Positions 11,242 through 22,833 of a stretch of 64,000 nt of DNA are shown piece after piece. Within the stretch, counting starts at the first letter, position 1. Every line of letters begins with the position of its first letter. A program made the translations under genes and the position numbers. Source of the DNA: Jaapia argillacea MUCL 33604 (Eukaryota > Basidiomycota > Agaricomycetes > Jaapiales > Jaapiaceae); assembly GCA_000697665.1 (NCBI GenBank), contig KL197710.1:984777-1048776 (forward strand), given 5' to 3'. The notes under the pieces were generated by a model. The model saw only the letters and a program-made list of their open reading frames with translations. It searched no databases and was not told the DNA's origin.

Positions 11242-13499
11242 TTACAAGTCCGGAAGCTCTCTTTGTATCAATCTCGTCCATGTGCTTTCTTTCCACCACT
11301 CATCCATGCTATCAATCCGATCCCAGAGCGTCTCTTCGTCAACCCCATAAATCTCATACTTCCCACCATCCAACGGCCGACCATCGCGCTTCGCAACTTC
11401 CAACGCAGCCTTGTTCTCCCCTCTACAAATGTCCCAATATCACATCGGAAATCTGCGCATTTTGAATTGGGTAGATGGCTCACCTTAGAAGCTCCAACAG
11501 TTCACGCCGATCGGGAAAGAAGAGACGTGGTTCCAACACGGCCAGGATCGCTAGAGCCGCTCGGTATAGGAACGAGTCCCCTTCAAGGAGGAGGACGTCC
11601 CATATTCGAGCACAGGCTTCGAAGGGTAAATGGTCCAGGAATAGCGGCAGCAGCCAGTCGGGGAGATACGCCGCCGGGGATATTTGATGTTGCTTGAAGT
11701 TGAAGTAGACTGAGCGGGGGGTCAGATTATGTCAGTCACCAAGACAGAGAAAGGTCTCGTGAGTTAAGGTTTGACGGTGCGGAAGACGGGCGACCTACTC
11801 TTCGGCATTCCATCCGCTAGTAAAGTGTCGAAAATCCTAGCCAAATATTTGAGAAGGATCTCCGAAATGGGGATGAATGCAAGTTCACCTGTAATATGCC
11901 TCAACCTGGCAAAGCGAATGAGCTACTCCACCAAGCCGTGCATAACGAGTGACTCACATCGTCCTTGGCCGCCATCCCACCATAGAATGACCGCAAACAA
12001 TGTCTCTCGAGAAGGTTCCTCATAACAACAAAAGCCTGTGGAGGTGCCATATTAATCAAAAACATCCCTGCTACCTTCGAGATGCCTCCAACGTATCCCA
12101 ATCCCTCATCCGACCTGGACACGACCCATGCACACAGCAAATCCTTGAGATCCTGGTATAAAGGTCCCGTATCCGCTCGAAAGATATGCAAGGATGGAAG
12201 AGTAGAGAAGATATCATCCTCCATAAGGCTTATTGTGGTCGTCGGGAAAGTCCCAGCTGCGATTGCACGCTTCGCTCTTGCCAGGCATGTTCGATAACTG
12301 TCTGATTGAAAGTATGGAAAGCGAGCGATTCATACAGCGCGGTATAGTGGACGGGAAGGGGTATCTACCTTTACTCAAGGCAAGGGGGTTTCCAACTGCA
12401 TGCTCCCACATCGTCGCTCTTAGTTTGGTAGGAATACCGCTCCACCATAATCGCCTCAAGGCGGGATTTCGGTTTACTATTCGCCAATCAGGTAGGATGA
12501 TTTTCTCCCAGACGTGAAGGGACTCTTCGACTTCTCGTTCTCGTTCTAATCGTCGTTCTTCGAGAGCCTTTCTCCTCTTCTCCTCTAGAATGCAACCAAC
12601 GGGGGTCAGAGGCGCATATGAACAAGGCGAAGTATCTCACCAGCTGCTCGACTACGTTTCATCATGGCTTCCCAATCTGCCATATGCTTCTTATCTTCTG
12701 TACGACTCTTCGGGGGCAAGAAGGAGGGTCTGGTTTTGCTAACGACTTTATCCAACATGCTAGGGCCATGGGAGCGTGTCGGTCGGTGTGATGAAGGTTG
12801 CGGGGTTCTCGGCGATGACGGGGCTGTGTTGGATGAAGTCGCTGGAGGACTTGAAGGCGGTGTCCATGATTGTCGAATTGTTATTGGAGGGATGGTGGGG
12901 CTAGGTGTGCGTGGTGGAGCGTGTTCAACTGAAGGTGGGTCATGCGAAAAGGCAGGGGTAGTTGGTGAAGTGACAACCTCCACTTCGACCCCACCGTGCG
13001 TGTTGGAAGCATCGATATGAACGACTGGATATGAATGGGGGGTATCCTCCTCGTGCGTCGGTTCTTGATCGTGACTGTTGTCAGTCTGTTGGCTGTCGGT
13101 CTGATGATGGCCATTCCCAAGGGATACTTGAGAGAAATCGTTTTCTAGAGAAGATGCAAGTTCAGTCGATCCTGGAGGCGAAGGTGATCGTTCCGGGGGC
13201 GACTCCAGATGCGGGGAGGAATGTGTCGAAGGCGACACTGAGCCATGAGTGCCATCGAGATCAATTGTGGATATCGATTGATTTGGGTCCTCAGATAACC
13301 CAATCTTTGTGGCCAAGTCGTCCACATCGTCGTCTCCAGCGCCCAGCCAGCCCAAGTTCTTGGATAATTCATGGCGGATTGCGGCAGCCTCTGAGCTGAA
13401 CTCAAAAGTTTCTGCATCGTCGCCTTCCGAAAATGCGTCGTCGAAGTTCAGCGACTCGTGAAATTTAGAATGGGATGGGAGGTCGTCGTCGCTGTGCAT
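11242..13499 (-). CDS. TBC-domain (Rab GTPase-activating-like) protein, TBC1D12/14-type
   Basis: Multi-exon gene. The first 300 residues (from MHSDDDLPSHSKF) are acidic, then serine/proline-rich. A basic coiled segment (EEKRRKALEERRLERE) leads into the TBC domain: LWWSGIPTKLRATMWEHAVGN with the IPxxxR arginine-finger motif, then SLHIFRADTGPLYQDLKDLL, then GLGYVGGISKVAGMFLINM, and later YFNFKQHQISPAAYLPDWL and RIWDVLLLEG. The wording resembles the TBC1D12/14 group. The position of the catalytic glutamine in the usual YxQG motif is a glycine here (YVGG), so GAP activity may be altered. The upstream in-frame TTG at 13505 is not a credible start; 13499 is the first ATG. Divergent from GCP4 (185 bases). 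Confidence 0.88.
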
Positions 13500-13684
13500 G
13501 ATCAAGTCGCGGAGCCTAATGACCGTGGCTGTGCTTCAATGAAGGCGGTCTGGCTTACGTCAGACACGCGCTCGTCGTTCGCGATAACGGCGACGACGGT
13601 TGCACAGCTCAGAGCCACGGTTTGGTGAGCGATCTTGCACTGATTCACGCGCCTGTCTGATGTCCAAAGCTGTCTTTCGCCGCA

Positions 13685-16041
13685 ATGATCGCAGAGGTCC
13701 TCCTCGTTCTCGCCGGACACGACTCTTCATTATTCCCTATCGACCATACCGTTAACCCAGCCTTCGCACCCCTCCTCCACCCAGGCGAGCAACAGTGCTT
13801 GGAAGCGCTTGGTCTCATCGCTTTGCGATACAAGAAAATCAGGGATGCTTGCTCAGTTTTGGCGCGATCTCAATCACGATACATCTGCGCTCTCTGTGCA
13901 ACCCTCAAACAAATCCTTCGAGATGAATACGAGGAACTCGTCATCGACACAGAGGCAAAGGTTCTCAAACGCGATGCCAGCCTAGTGGCAAGAGGATGTT
14001 TCGTCCCTCTTTCTTCGATAAGGGCGACGTTTGCGGAATGGGACGCTCCATTCGCGGCCCTATTATCGCTGCTCAAGGACCTCGAGTCTCGAGCCCAATG
14101 GCCGCCAGGTGTCCTAATAGATATGCTCATGACTCGGTCCCAGACCGGAGTTCATCGCATTTCTGAAATCCTATCCAGATTGTGTACAGCGGTCCAAGCC
14201 GTCTGGAGGACACAAGTAGTTGCTTTCTTGGTCCATGGATCGTTATCGCCCACCGAGCCTCTGGCTTCGGCCAACTACATCCTAGTAGAGGGAGCTCTGC
14301 CGTCATGCGTTTCGACCCAATCGCGCGACTCCATCGTTTATGTTGGTCGAGCCATTGGAACCGTAAAGTCCGAGAAGTGGCAGAAGCAATTACCACGCAG
14401 CTTGGCCCTCGAGCATACGAAGATGCTTGAGACGGTGCTTCCCGAAGACCGCCATACTTTTGATCGCGTTGTTGCTGAAATTAGAACGAATCTCAGCGAG
14501 TGGTTGTGGGTGAATGTTCTGACCCGGAGAGACGTCGAGGAAGCTGTGGACTCTCTGTGCGTCCTCTATCCTTGCCCTTTGTTCGGCGGCTAATACAGCT
14601 GGGATGTAGTGCCAGCTACTTCCTCCTGAGAAATGGAGAATTCGGCCTCTCGCTGATACGAGAGATTGAGCGACTCAAGGTTTCTCGATTGACTGCCCGC
14701 TCGGGTCCTTCAACCATGATACGAGAGCAGGATCTGCATCTAGCACTCCTTCGAGCGTCTCTTGGGACAACCGCCGAGCATGATCCATCCCTCTCCCGTC
14801 TTCGCTTCCAACTTCCCTCCGGGCCTCTACGACCTCTCCTACCCTCCCTTGCCAACATCGCGTCACGAAACGTTTCAACAACAATGCCGGACTACACAAC
14901 ATTTGACGACCTCATCCTCGGCACCCCTCTTATCCTCACATATGCCGTAGCGTGGCCATTGGATCTCTTTCTCCAACCATCGGATCTCCAGATATACGCC
15001 GCCCTCTTCGCGTACGTCGCGTCCATTCGAAAGACCCACACACGGATACATGGGTGTTGGTCTTCACTATCGAATGCCCAACGCGCCCGTCGAAGATGGA
15101 CAGGCCTAAGTGAGGGCGGTACCTCAGAAGATCTTGAAGTGAGGAAGGAACTCTTGCGGTGTGGCTGGGGCGTTGTAAGGGAGATGAACTGGTTCCTGGA
15201 TACCCTCCTCGGATATGTCATGACAGACGTAATCGACCTCGAGTTTCGAAGATTGAAGACCCTTTTACACAAGTCAGCTGAAGGAGGGAACCCAGGTAGA
15301 GCTACGCCTGTACCACGAGATGACCATGCTGTCGGAAAAGAAGGAACTAGCCAAACTGGTGCCCCTCTCTCTTCTTCACAGAATAGTGCTGGTGGAGCAC
15401 CGTCTCTGCCTTCACACCTGGATTTCACTACCCTGCGGAACATTCATAGCACGTATCTAGAGCGCTTATCCATTGGCACGCTACTCGCCAATCAGGAGTT
15501 AACAGCCATCCTTCGTCCCATCTTGGAGGTGTGCGAACGGTTCGTGGCCCAGGTGGAAAGGTGGGGAGGTGATGTGTTGCCTGCACTTCTGTTTGAAGGC
15601 AGTCTGGCCGCTGGTGGGCACGACAAAGTGGGTGCAATGGTAGAGGAAAGAAAGGGCGTGGTAGCCGAGATCAACACCGTGCGTGCTGCCAAGGTCTTGC
15701 TCTCATTCATCATGAACTAATATTCTCCTCAGACTTTGCAATCGTTGTTGGAATCATTCTACGAACAGTTGTCTTTATCGACAAGCCGGCAGCCCTTTAC
15801 AGCCACCGCCGATGCCTCGAAATCGATGCTCTTCCATGCGAACGGCCTCAATGTCTCTGGCTTGCATGCCACGTTCATGAGATCCAGGGGTGCGAAAGGT
15901 TTAGAAAATGACGGAGAAGCACGACGGCACGTTGAACGATTGTTGCTGCGATTGGACTTTAATGGAGGGTTTTCTAAAACCGGTATCGGGCGAGGTGTGA
16001 TGGACGCTGATGACATACTAAAGCAGGGTGGTCTGGTGTGA
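13685..16041 (+). CDS. Gamma-tubulin complex component GCP4-like (Spc97/Spc98 family)
   Basis: Subunit of the microtubule-nucleating gamma-tubulin complex. Three exons fit with clean phases: 13685-14556, 14610-15678 and 15733-16041, total 749 residues. The N-terminus MIAEVLLVLAGHDSSLF with following HPGEQQCLEALGLIA is typical of GCP4. The C-terminal GRIP2 domain shows YFLLRNGEFGLSLIREIE, YAVAWPLDLFL, WGVVREMNWFLDTLLGYVMTDV and the end LLLRLDFNGGFSK. A serine/glycine-rich loop interrupts the domain near 15290-15410, where human GCP proteins also carry insertions. The size and short N-terminal region fit GCP4 rather than the larger GCP5 or GCP6. Confidence 0.92.
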
Positions 16042-16273
16042 ACAACGAATGATGATTCTTCCATAACCTTCTATTACTACCTGCTTCACCTATCTTCACA
16101 AGTTCTGTAAAGTGTGAACCTCAGCGACCGATGGGGGATCTACTCTTTGATCAGTGAAAAGTTATGAAATGGCGTAAGTGGGGATCATTATTATCTAGCC
16201 GATGAAGCGATAATCAGGATTGAGTTTCCTACCGAAGACTCGAGTCTATAAATTCCCTGCCCTATTGCCTGGC

Positions 16274-17582
16274 ATGCCCCGTCTGCCTTCCTCTGCCCTC
16301 AACCGTCTCGCTCAGCAGACGCGATACTTTTCTGCTTCCTCTACAATGGCCACCCGTAAGTCCCCCCACTTCCCGCTGCATCATCAGCTCATCGTCGCGT
16401 GCAGAATATGGTACCCGCCTCATCGGGGCTGCCAACACCCTTGGTAAGTTTTAACCAACCGGAAGCTCATTTTATCATCTTTATCGACATTCCGGTGAAT
16501 ATCAGAGCATCGCGTCTACATCGAGCAGAATGGACAGGTCGTTTCGCCCTTCCATGACATCCCGTTGTTCGCCGACCAGAGCAATGGCATCCTCAACATG
16601 ATCGTTGAGGTCCCTCGCTGGACTAACGCGAAGATGGAGATCTCCAAGGAGGAGAATTTTAATCCTATTAAGCAAGATATTAAGAAGGGTCGCTTGCGCT
16701 TCGTTCGCAACTGCTTCCCTCACCATGGCTACATTTGGAACTATGGTGCATTCCCTCAGGTTCGCGAAGTTCACGCTCTTTCCCTACAATCAACTCATTT
16801 CTGTTTTCCGGGTCATTTGTAGACCTGGGAAGACCCTTCGCAACAGCATGCTGAGACCAAGGCCAAGGGCGACAACGATCCCCTCGACGTCTGCGAGATC
16901 GGCGAACAAGTCGGCTACACCGGTCAGGTCAAGCAAGTCAAGGTCCTCGGTATCATGGCTCTCCTCGACGAGGGTGAAACCGACTGGAAGGTCATCGTCG
17001 TCGACATTCAGGACCCCCTTGCCTCCAAGCTCAACGATATTGAGGATGTTGAGAGGCACCTTCCCGGTTTGATCCGCGCAACCAATGAATGGTTCAGGTT
17101 AGTGTCCACCGGCCTCTCCGACTGCTGTTCGCCCAACTAAGCTTTATCGTCTGCTCGTCAGGATTTACAAGATCCCCGATGGCAAGCCCGAGAACACTTT
17201 CGCTTTCTCAGGAGAGGCCAAGAACAAGAAATATGCTACTGAGATCATCCATGAGTGCCACGAGGCCTGGCGTCGTTTGATTGTTGGAGAAAGCCCAGCG
17301 AAAACCCCGTCCTACGAGATTGCCATGTATGCGCTCCGCTTTTTGCCCTCACGGGTCCAACTGATTTGCCCCATCTCTCAGCGTCAACTCCACTGTCCCG
17401 AACTCTCCCGCCTACGCCCGTCGGGGTGATCCTGTTTTTGCCAGCATTCCCCCGGATTCCAGGAGGCCTCCCGCTCCCATCGATCCTTCCAGTCAGTACC
17501 CACCTTTTTTTTTTTGAATCAATTTCAACTGACGACCCTCCCAGTTTCAAAATGGTTCTACATATCATCTGCCCAGGTTTAG
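16274..17582 (+). CDS. IPP1: Inorganic pyrophosphatase, with possible alternative mitochondrial start
   Basis: Family I soluble pyrophosphatase that hydrolyses PPi to phosphate. Seven exons fit exactly: 16274-16355, 16405-16443, 16506-16759, 16823-17097, 17162-17326, 17382-17491 and 17545-17582. From the ATG at 16346 the protein (about 296 residues) has the normal cytosolic length and start [19 protein letters not shown]. An upstream in-frame ATG at 16274 adds 24 residues with no acidic residue and several Arg, ending RYFSASST, which looks like a mitochondrial presequence. Catalytic motifs seen: [23 protein letters not shown] with the metal-binding aspartates, and [17 protein letters not shown]. 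The gene may supply both cytosol and mitochondria; this is inference. Confidence 0.95.
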
Positions 17583-17736
17583 GCGCCATAATCTTCATAC
17601 TCTCGTACAATGCAGTTTCGACGAGTTGTTCGTTATCATCCGGTGGAAACTGCGAGAACCTCGTGATTCACGTTCAATGTTTAAACTAATGCTACAAAAT
17701 CAACGGAAGGGGGACACCAGCAACAACATCAATATT

Positions 17737-20700
17737 TCAATGGTCACCGTGTCGCCTTTTCAGATCCTGCATCTGCTTGCGCTGGAGGATATCGACAATA
17801 TCGATCGGAGATGAAAGTAACAGTCCACGTTCCTGTAAAGTGACTTAGCGCGTGTCCCTCGAAGGGAGAAGGCGGCTTACCCTCCAGAGCAGAGTATATC
17901 GAGTACTCGTTAGTGGTCACACCGGATACCGTATGCGTTTCGAGGACCCTACCAGGCTTCCCTCCCTTTCGAGTGCTGGGTTCCGCCCTCTGATATGTGA
18001 ACGTAAAGGGGGGTTCACCGACCAGAGTGAACACGATTTCTGCTTGATCCCCTAAGGCAGAAACTGTGTGAATATCTAACAGATCCATAGGCCCAATGAA
18101 CGAAACCATACCTTCGTGGATGTCCTGGAACACCCTCTTCCCATGCCCGACCTGTGCAGATGGAAGGGAATGAACGGCATACCGTAGGTCCGTCACCGCG
18201 GTTTTGCACATCTGATTTTGGTGTGCGATGGAGGTAACGACGAACTCTCCCGGTTGTTGTTGAACAATGGAGAATGGGGATACCTTTGCTTCTTGAGAGT
18301 ATGATTTTGAATGGACACGATACCTAGGATCGGAAGGAGGGTGAGAATTTGTTCATACATGCGGAATATATGCGCACCCTATGGTCCATGGAGGTGTTCC
18401 TTCTAGAGAAAACCTCGATGTTTCACCAAGGCAGAAGTAGTCACGACGATCAAATGGAATGATGGCTGCAGTCTCTGCAACGTCAACCCAGATCGACCGG
18501 GACAAGGGGTCGGGAATGGCTTGAGTGCAATGGGATGAGTCTTGAACGGATTCAATCGTCACCAGGTGGGGACCAATAGACTTGAAAGTGTAGGAGGGGA
18601 GTTCCATTTTCCAGGACCGTCCAGGAACTTCGATTGCTTCCGTATGTACTTCGCTTGCAGCCAAATTCTTGACAGACAGTCGGAGCTGGAACGGAGGTTT
18701 GCCTTCGAGCATGATGAGGCCGTCAGAAGACATTGGGTCTCGCGGAACCAAGGTATCACCAAGGCAGAATGTGATCCTATTTCTGTTCCTGAATTGTGCG
18801 GATGGGCGCATCATCACTTCCTGTTCGAATAATAGACGTTCGGAACGAGGTATGATGGAGTTTTTGTGCTTCGCCAGAGGATATGCTGCGTCGCCGATCT
18901 GCTTGACTTCATAGTACATCCTTCCAGCATCGGCAGTGTGTAATTGGAATCTAGTGCGGTGCTGAATGCTACTGAAGGTCGGCTGGTCCAAGAGCTTCAT
19001 CCCACCCGCGTCGTTGTCTCGGGCCACATTGTACATGATCTGGAAAGGAGGTCGACCTACCACCAACCACTTGTGAGACCCGTTCTCAACACAATGAGGA
19101 CTGAAACGTACCTGTGAGCTCGAGGTCTGCATGATCATCCGTTCCTTCACAGATTGGAGGCAAAATGTAGGACCCGTTGTATGACTCGAATGTCGCCTGT
19201 ATGTCCAAAGTCAGCTGAGCGTGTGGCCGGGGAATCCAATCAACTCGGTAAGTAGCTTCGTCAGCAATGACGGATCCGGGACATTGTGAGTCGGAAACCT
19301 GTGAGGTAAAACTGTTAGGGTGAGGAGGCAGAACATTGAACTTAACTCACCTGAAGGATCTCGTACACTCCTTTGGTTGTAACAGAGAGCTGGTCGTTGG
19401 GATTCGTCACAGTAACTCGCTGTGTAGATTCGGGGTCGCCAACGAGTCCATATCTGATGCGCCAAGGCTAGAAACCGTGTCAGCGATCTCAGATCGTCAA
19501 CGACAACTGACAAACGCACACCATCCCCAGTCAATCGCAGTGGAAGTTTGGCTGGTTCATGTTCCAAGACGGTAATATTCCGCTTGCCATCTTTGCCGTA
19601 GAATTTTGCAGTGGGCTAAGTGGCCATTTAGTCATAGTCACGAGAAACAGCGGAGAATGGGCGAACCTTAACCCTCCGAACATTGACTGAGATGCCCGGC
19701 ACAGTAATAGAGCGCTTGCAGCCGGAGTTATCTTCGACGCTCACTAGGACGTATCGATAGGACTCAGCGCAATGTCCGAATGATGAGCGAATTTGAACGC
19801 ATACCGAGATCAATCTCAAAAGACCCGCCTTCTTTGTCAATAGCTTTCGGGATGGGTATCTCCAAAGTCTTTCGTGTCGTCACAATCTCGGGGAACTTGA
19901 TGAATTCAGAAGTCGTCGGAGAGACGATCTGAACCTCAAGATTCCACGGCCCATTCCCCTGTGGCAAACAAAGTCGAGCGGAGAAGGTATCTCAAACAAG
20001 CGGGGCACTTACCCTAAATTCAACGTCGACTGGAACTGTACTCCCGGAGCAGCTGCTGATCATCTTTTTACCTCGCCCAGCAGTCCCCGTTTGAGCGAAG
20101 TCGGCAGATGCCAGAGGGTGCACGATTTGGTCGATGCTAGGTCCCTTCAAATCGACCTTCTTATAGTTTGCGTCGCTCAACTGAAGGAAAGTGTAAACAT
20201 AATGTCCACTTCTTTCTGGCTGGAGGGTGATCTCTCCTCTCGATGTTTGGAACGTCTTTACGAGTTCACGCGCCGGCTCGTTGTCGCGTTGGGTCCGATA
20301 GTAGACTTGGAAGGGAGGAGTACCGTGGATAACAAGTGAGGCCGATACACCAGTATCGCCAGAACTAAAATAGTCAAAATGGAAAACATAAACATTCACT
20401 ACTATTCAAGAAAAGCAGAAAAGACAACTATAATCTCACCATTCGTGGATTCGCTTCCACTCGATATCAGCACGAGGGAGAGGCATCTCTATGACTTTGC
20501 AGGTCTCGGGGTTTAGAACGTCACCGTCGCAGTACTTTCCCTTAACGCCCATGATGGTATACTCGCCAGGAGCATTCGCTCGTAGAGTCAAGTCCTTCTT
20601 ATCCTTCTGGGTTTCCAACGACCGCGTCCAAGGGCGATAGCGCTTGTTCTTCGTAGCCTCATCAACGTCAAGCGGAGGTTGATACTTGATGGAGACGTCC

Positions 20701-22441
20701 CAAGGTGCATCAAGGGAATCTGCATCTTTGGTGGATATGAGGAGGGGCGCTTCGGAGCCGATCAACAACTTCGCTGGTTTTCCTGGCCCACAGTCTCGAA
20801 ATGACACAGTTGGACGACGGAGGACAGTCAGGGATCGGGTGGTCCGAGAGTTAACAACAGAGGTAGTTGTGGCGTCGACGTCAGAGAGAGAACCTGAGCC
20901 CGCAATGACACCAGCTTTCCGTAAGACGTTATTGAGGTTCGAAGAGGGTAGCGTGCCAGCGCGAATGACGTTCCCGACTCCGTCGGTGACGGTCTCTAGC
21001 ACATATGCGTGGCTACCCAGGGCATCCAACGTGACAGAGAGGGGGACCTTTAGTTCTTGAGGAACATTCTTCCCCCCTCTCCGCTTCCATTGGTGCCCAC
21101 TTTCGGCCATGTCGGCATTGTCGTCTGGGTTGGGATGGTGTTCTTCATGGTTGCCCTCGATGCCCTCGACCATGAAATACTCTCTCTTCCCATTGATCTC
21201 CTTGTACCATTTCAGACTCATAGGCGGAACCCCAAAGATATTGATCTCAAAGTTGAGATCTTGATGGTCTCCGGCACAGCGTACGTTATCCCCTTGTACG
21301 ACAGGATCTTCGACAAACTCCGCTCGAGGACAGGGAACCACGGTGACATCGGAAGGGTAGGGTATGCGCGCTTCAACATTCGAAGAATCGTAGACATGGA
21401 GGAGGCGGAGGGTGCCTGGTTTACTCAGTTTGATATGGATCAATGACTGCGTTTTCTGCAAGGCGGAACCCGACGTCGAATCTTGGTCTTCGTGATCATA
21501 CTCGTCGTAATCTTCATCATCCACTTCGTGTTTCGCGCCGGGGTACGCGCGAGTAAGCTTTAGCTCCTCCAATCTTGCATTTTCGATCGCTCTGAGCTCC
21601 TTCCCACTAAGCTCCAAGAACTCGACCTTCCCTCGTCCACCACCTTTGCCCTTCTCTCGATCTCCGTCAACATCATCGGTATAGCCCAGAGGAGTCAGTG
21701 AGTACTGGACACTCGACGGACTGGTGTTGTTCAATAAAATTGGGATAAGGACACTCGTTCCCGGGGTCGATAGGCAATACGTTTGGCCGTCTGGGTTAAG
21801 GTGGGCCGTACTGATAGGTGACATACGAACGGTATGTTGGCCAAGAAGATGAGCGTCATAATCAGCGGTACTTGATATCAATCCAAGGGATATCATTGTG
21901 ATGAGGTCAGAAAAGTAGAAGGGGCTGGGTGTGGCAACAACGTCTTGGCGTCCTTCGGAAGCTCATGCATTAGTCAGTGGATGCAGCTACAGACGACTTG
22001 CGCACCTAACAAGGACGATGGAAGGATACTTCGAGTCCTGACCCCAGCTAAGTTCAAACTGATACCCCCGAATAGGATGCCGTCCATGAACCAGAAGGAC
22101 GCGATTTGGAGTATCACGACAGCTTTGCTATAGTTTAGTCGAGGAATACGCAGTCGCGACAGTATAGCAAGGTATGCTAAATCGACTGAAAGCCATTTTG
22201 CACTGTATGAAAAGGAGGCAGCTTCGTCGGAGGTGAAGAGGTATTGAACAAAGTCAAATAGTTTGATCGCCTACAGGCCACAACTTCGTTAGTGGAAATG
22301 TCAGTCTGATAGATATTCTGGGCTCACCTGACACAACAGACCTAAACTCAGATAGTAGAGTCTCTGAGAGGGGATATCCAAGTATTTTTCGGGGATGAAA
22401 GGCTGTGGTGTTGGCGGTGGGGGTGGCTTTGCGCCGGACAT
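17737..22441 (-). CDS. POM152: Nucleoporin Pom152
   Basis: Membrane ring protein of the nuclear pore complex. The spliced product starts MSGAKPPPPPPTPQPF and continues EKYLDIPSQRLYYLSLGLL; hydrophobic stretches near the N-terminus (for example AVVILQIASFWFMDGILFGG) anchor it in the pore membrane. The long lumenal part begins near NPDGQTYCLSTPGTSVLIP and PLGYTDD, then SKPGTLRLLHVYDSSNVEARI, and holds repeated Ig-like domains. Each repeat carries a G-x-P-P motif (GVPPMSLKWY, GTPPFQVYYR, GRPPFQIMYN, GTPPWTIG, GKPPFQLRL, GEPPFTFTYQ). The C-terminal exon ends DLKRRHGDH. Many short introns. It is divergent from the RNase III-like gene, 392 bases between starts. Confidence 0.93.
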
Positions 22442-22833
22442 AATGCAGAAGTCAGGGATGAGATGTCAGATTACTATAGCGACATGCAGGTGGCGGCAGA
22501 TATTGAATAATGCGGGAATAAATGTTGGTCGGTAGGCAAGTGCGTCAACAGCAGAGTGAAAGGAATTTGGTCAAGCGCGACGAACGCACGTGACGCAGTG
22601 CCGTGACAGTGACTGATCGAATGTGACGCTCGGTGTGGCAATGTCGGAGTTGACTTGGACAATCTTTTCACTCTTCACTTCTTCCACCGTCTTCAATCTG
22701 GCTGTCAAACACAGATGGCGTTTCCCGGTATGCTGCTGCATGCTTTGCCCCGCCAACTTGCTGATCCAAATCCTCAGATTCTTCCGTAAATGACGGAGGC
22801 TCCTGGTCCCAGCTGTCGCAGTTGCCTCCAAAG

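Noticed and set aside
13499-13505. Upstream TTG as start of the TBC protein
   Set aside because: TTG is not a normal start in nuclear genes; the ATG at 13499 follows two codons later.
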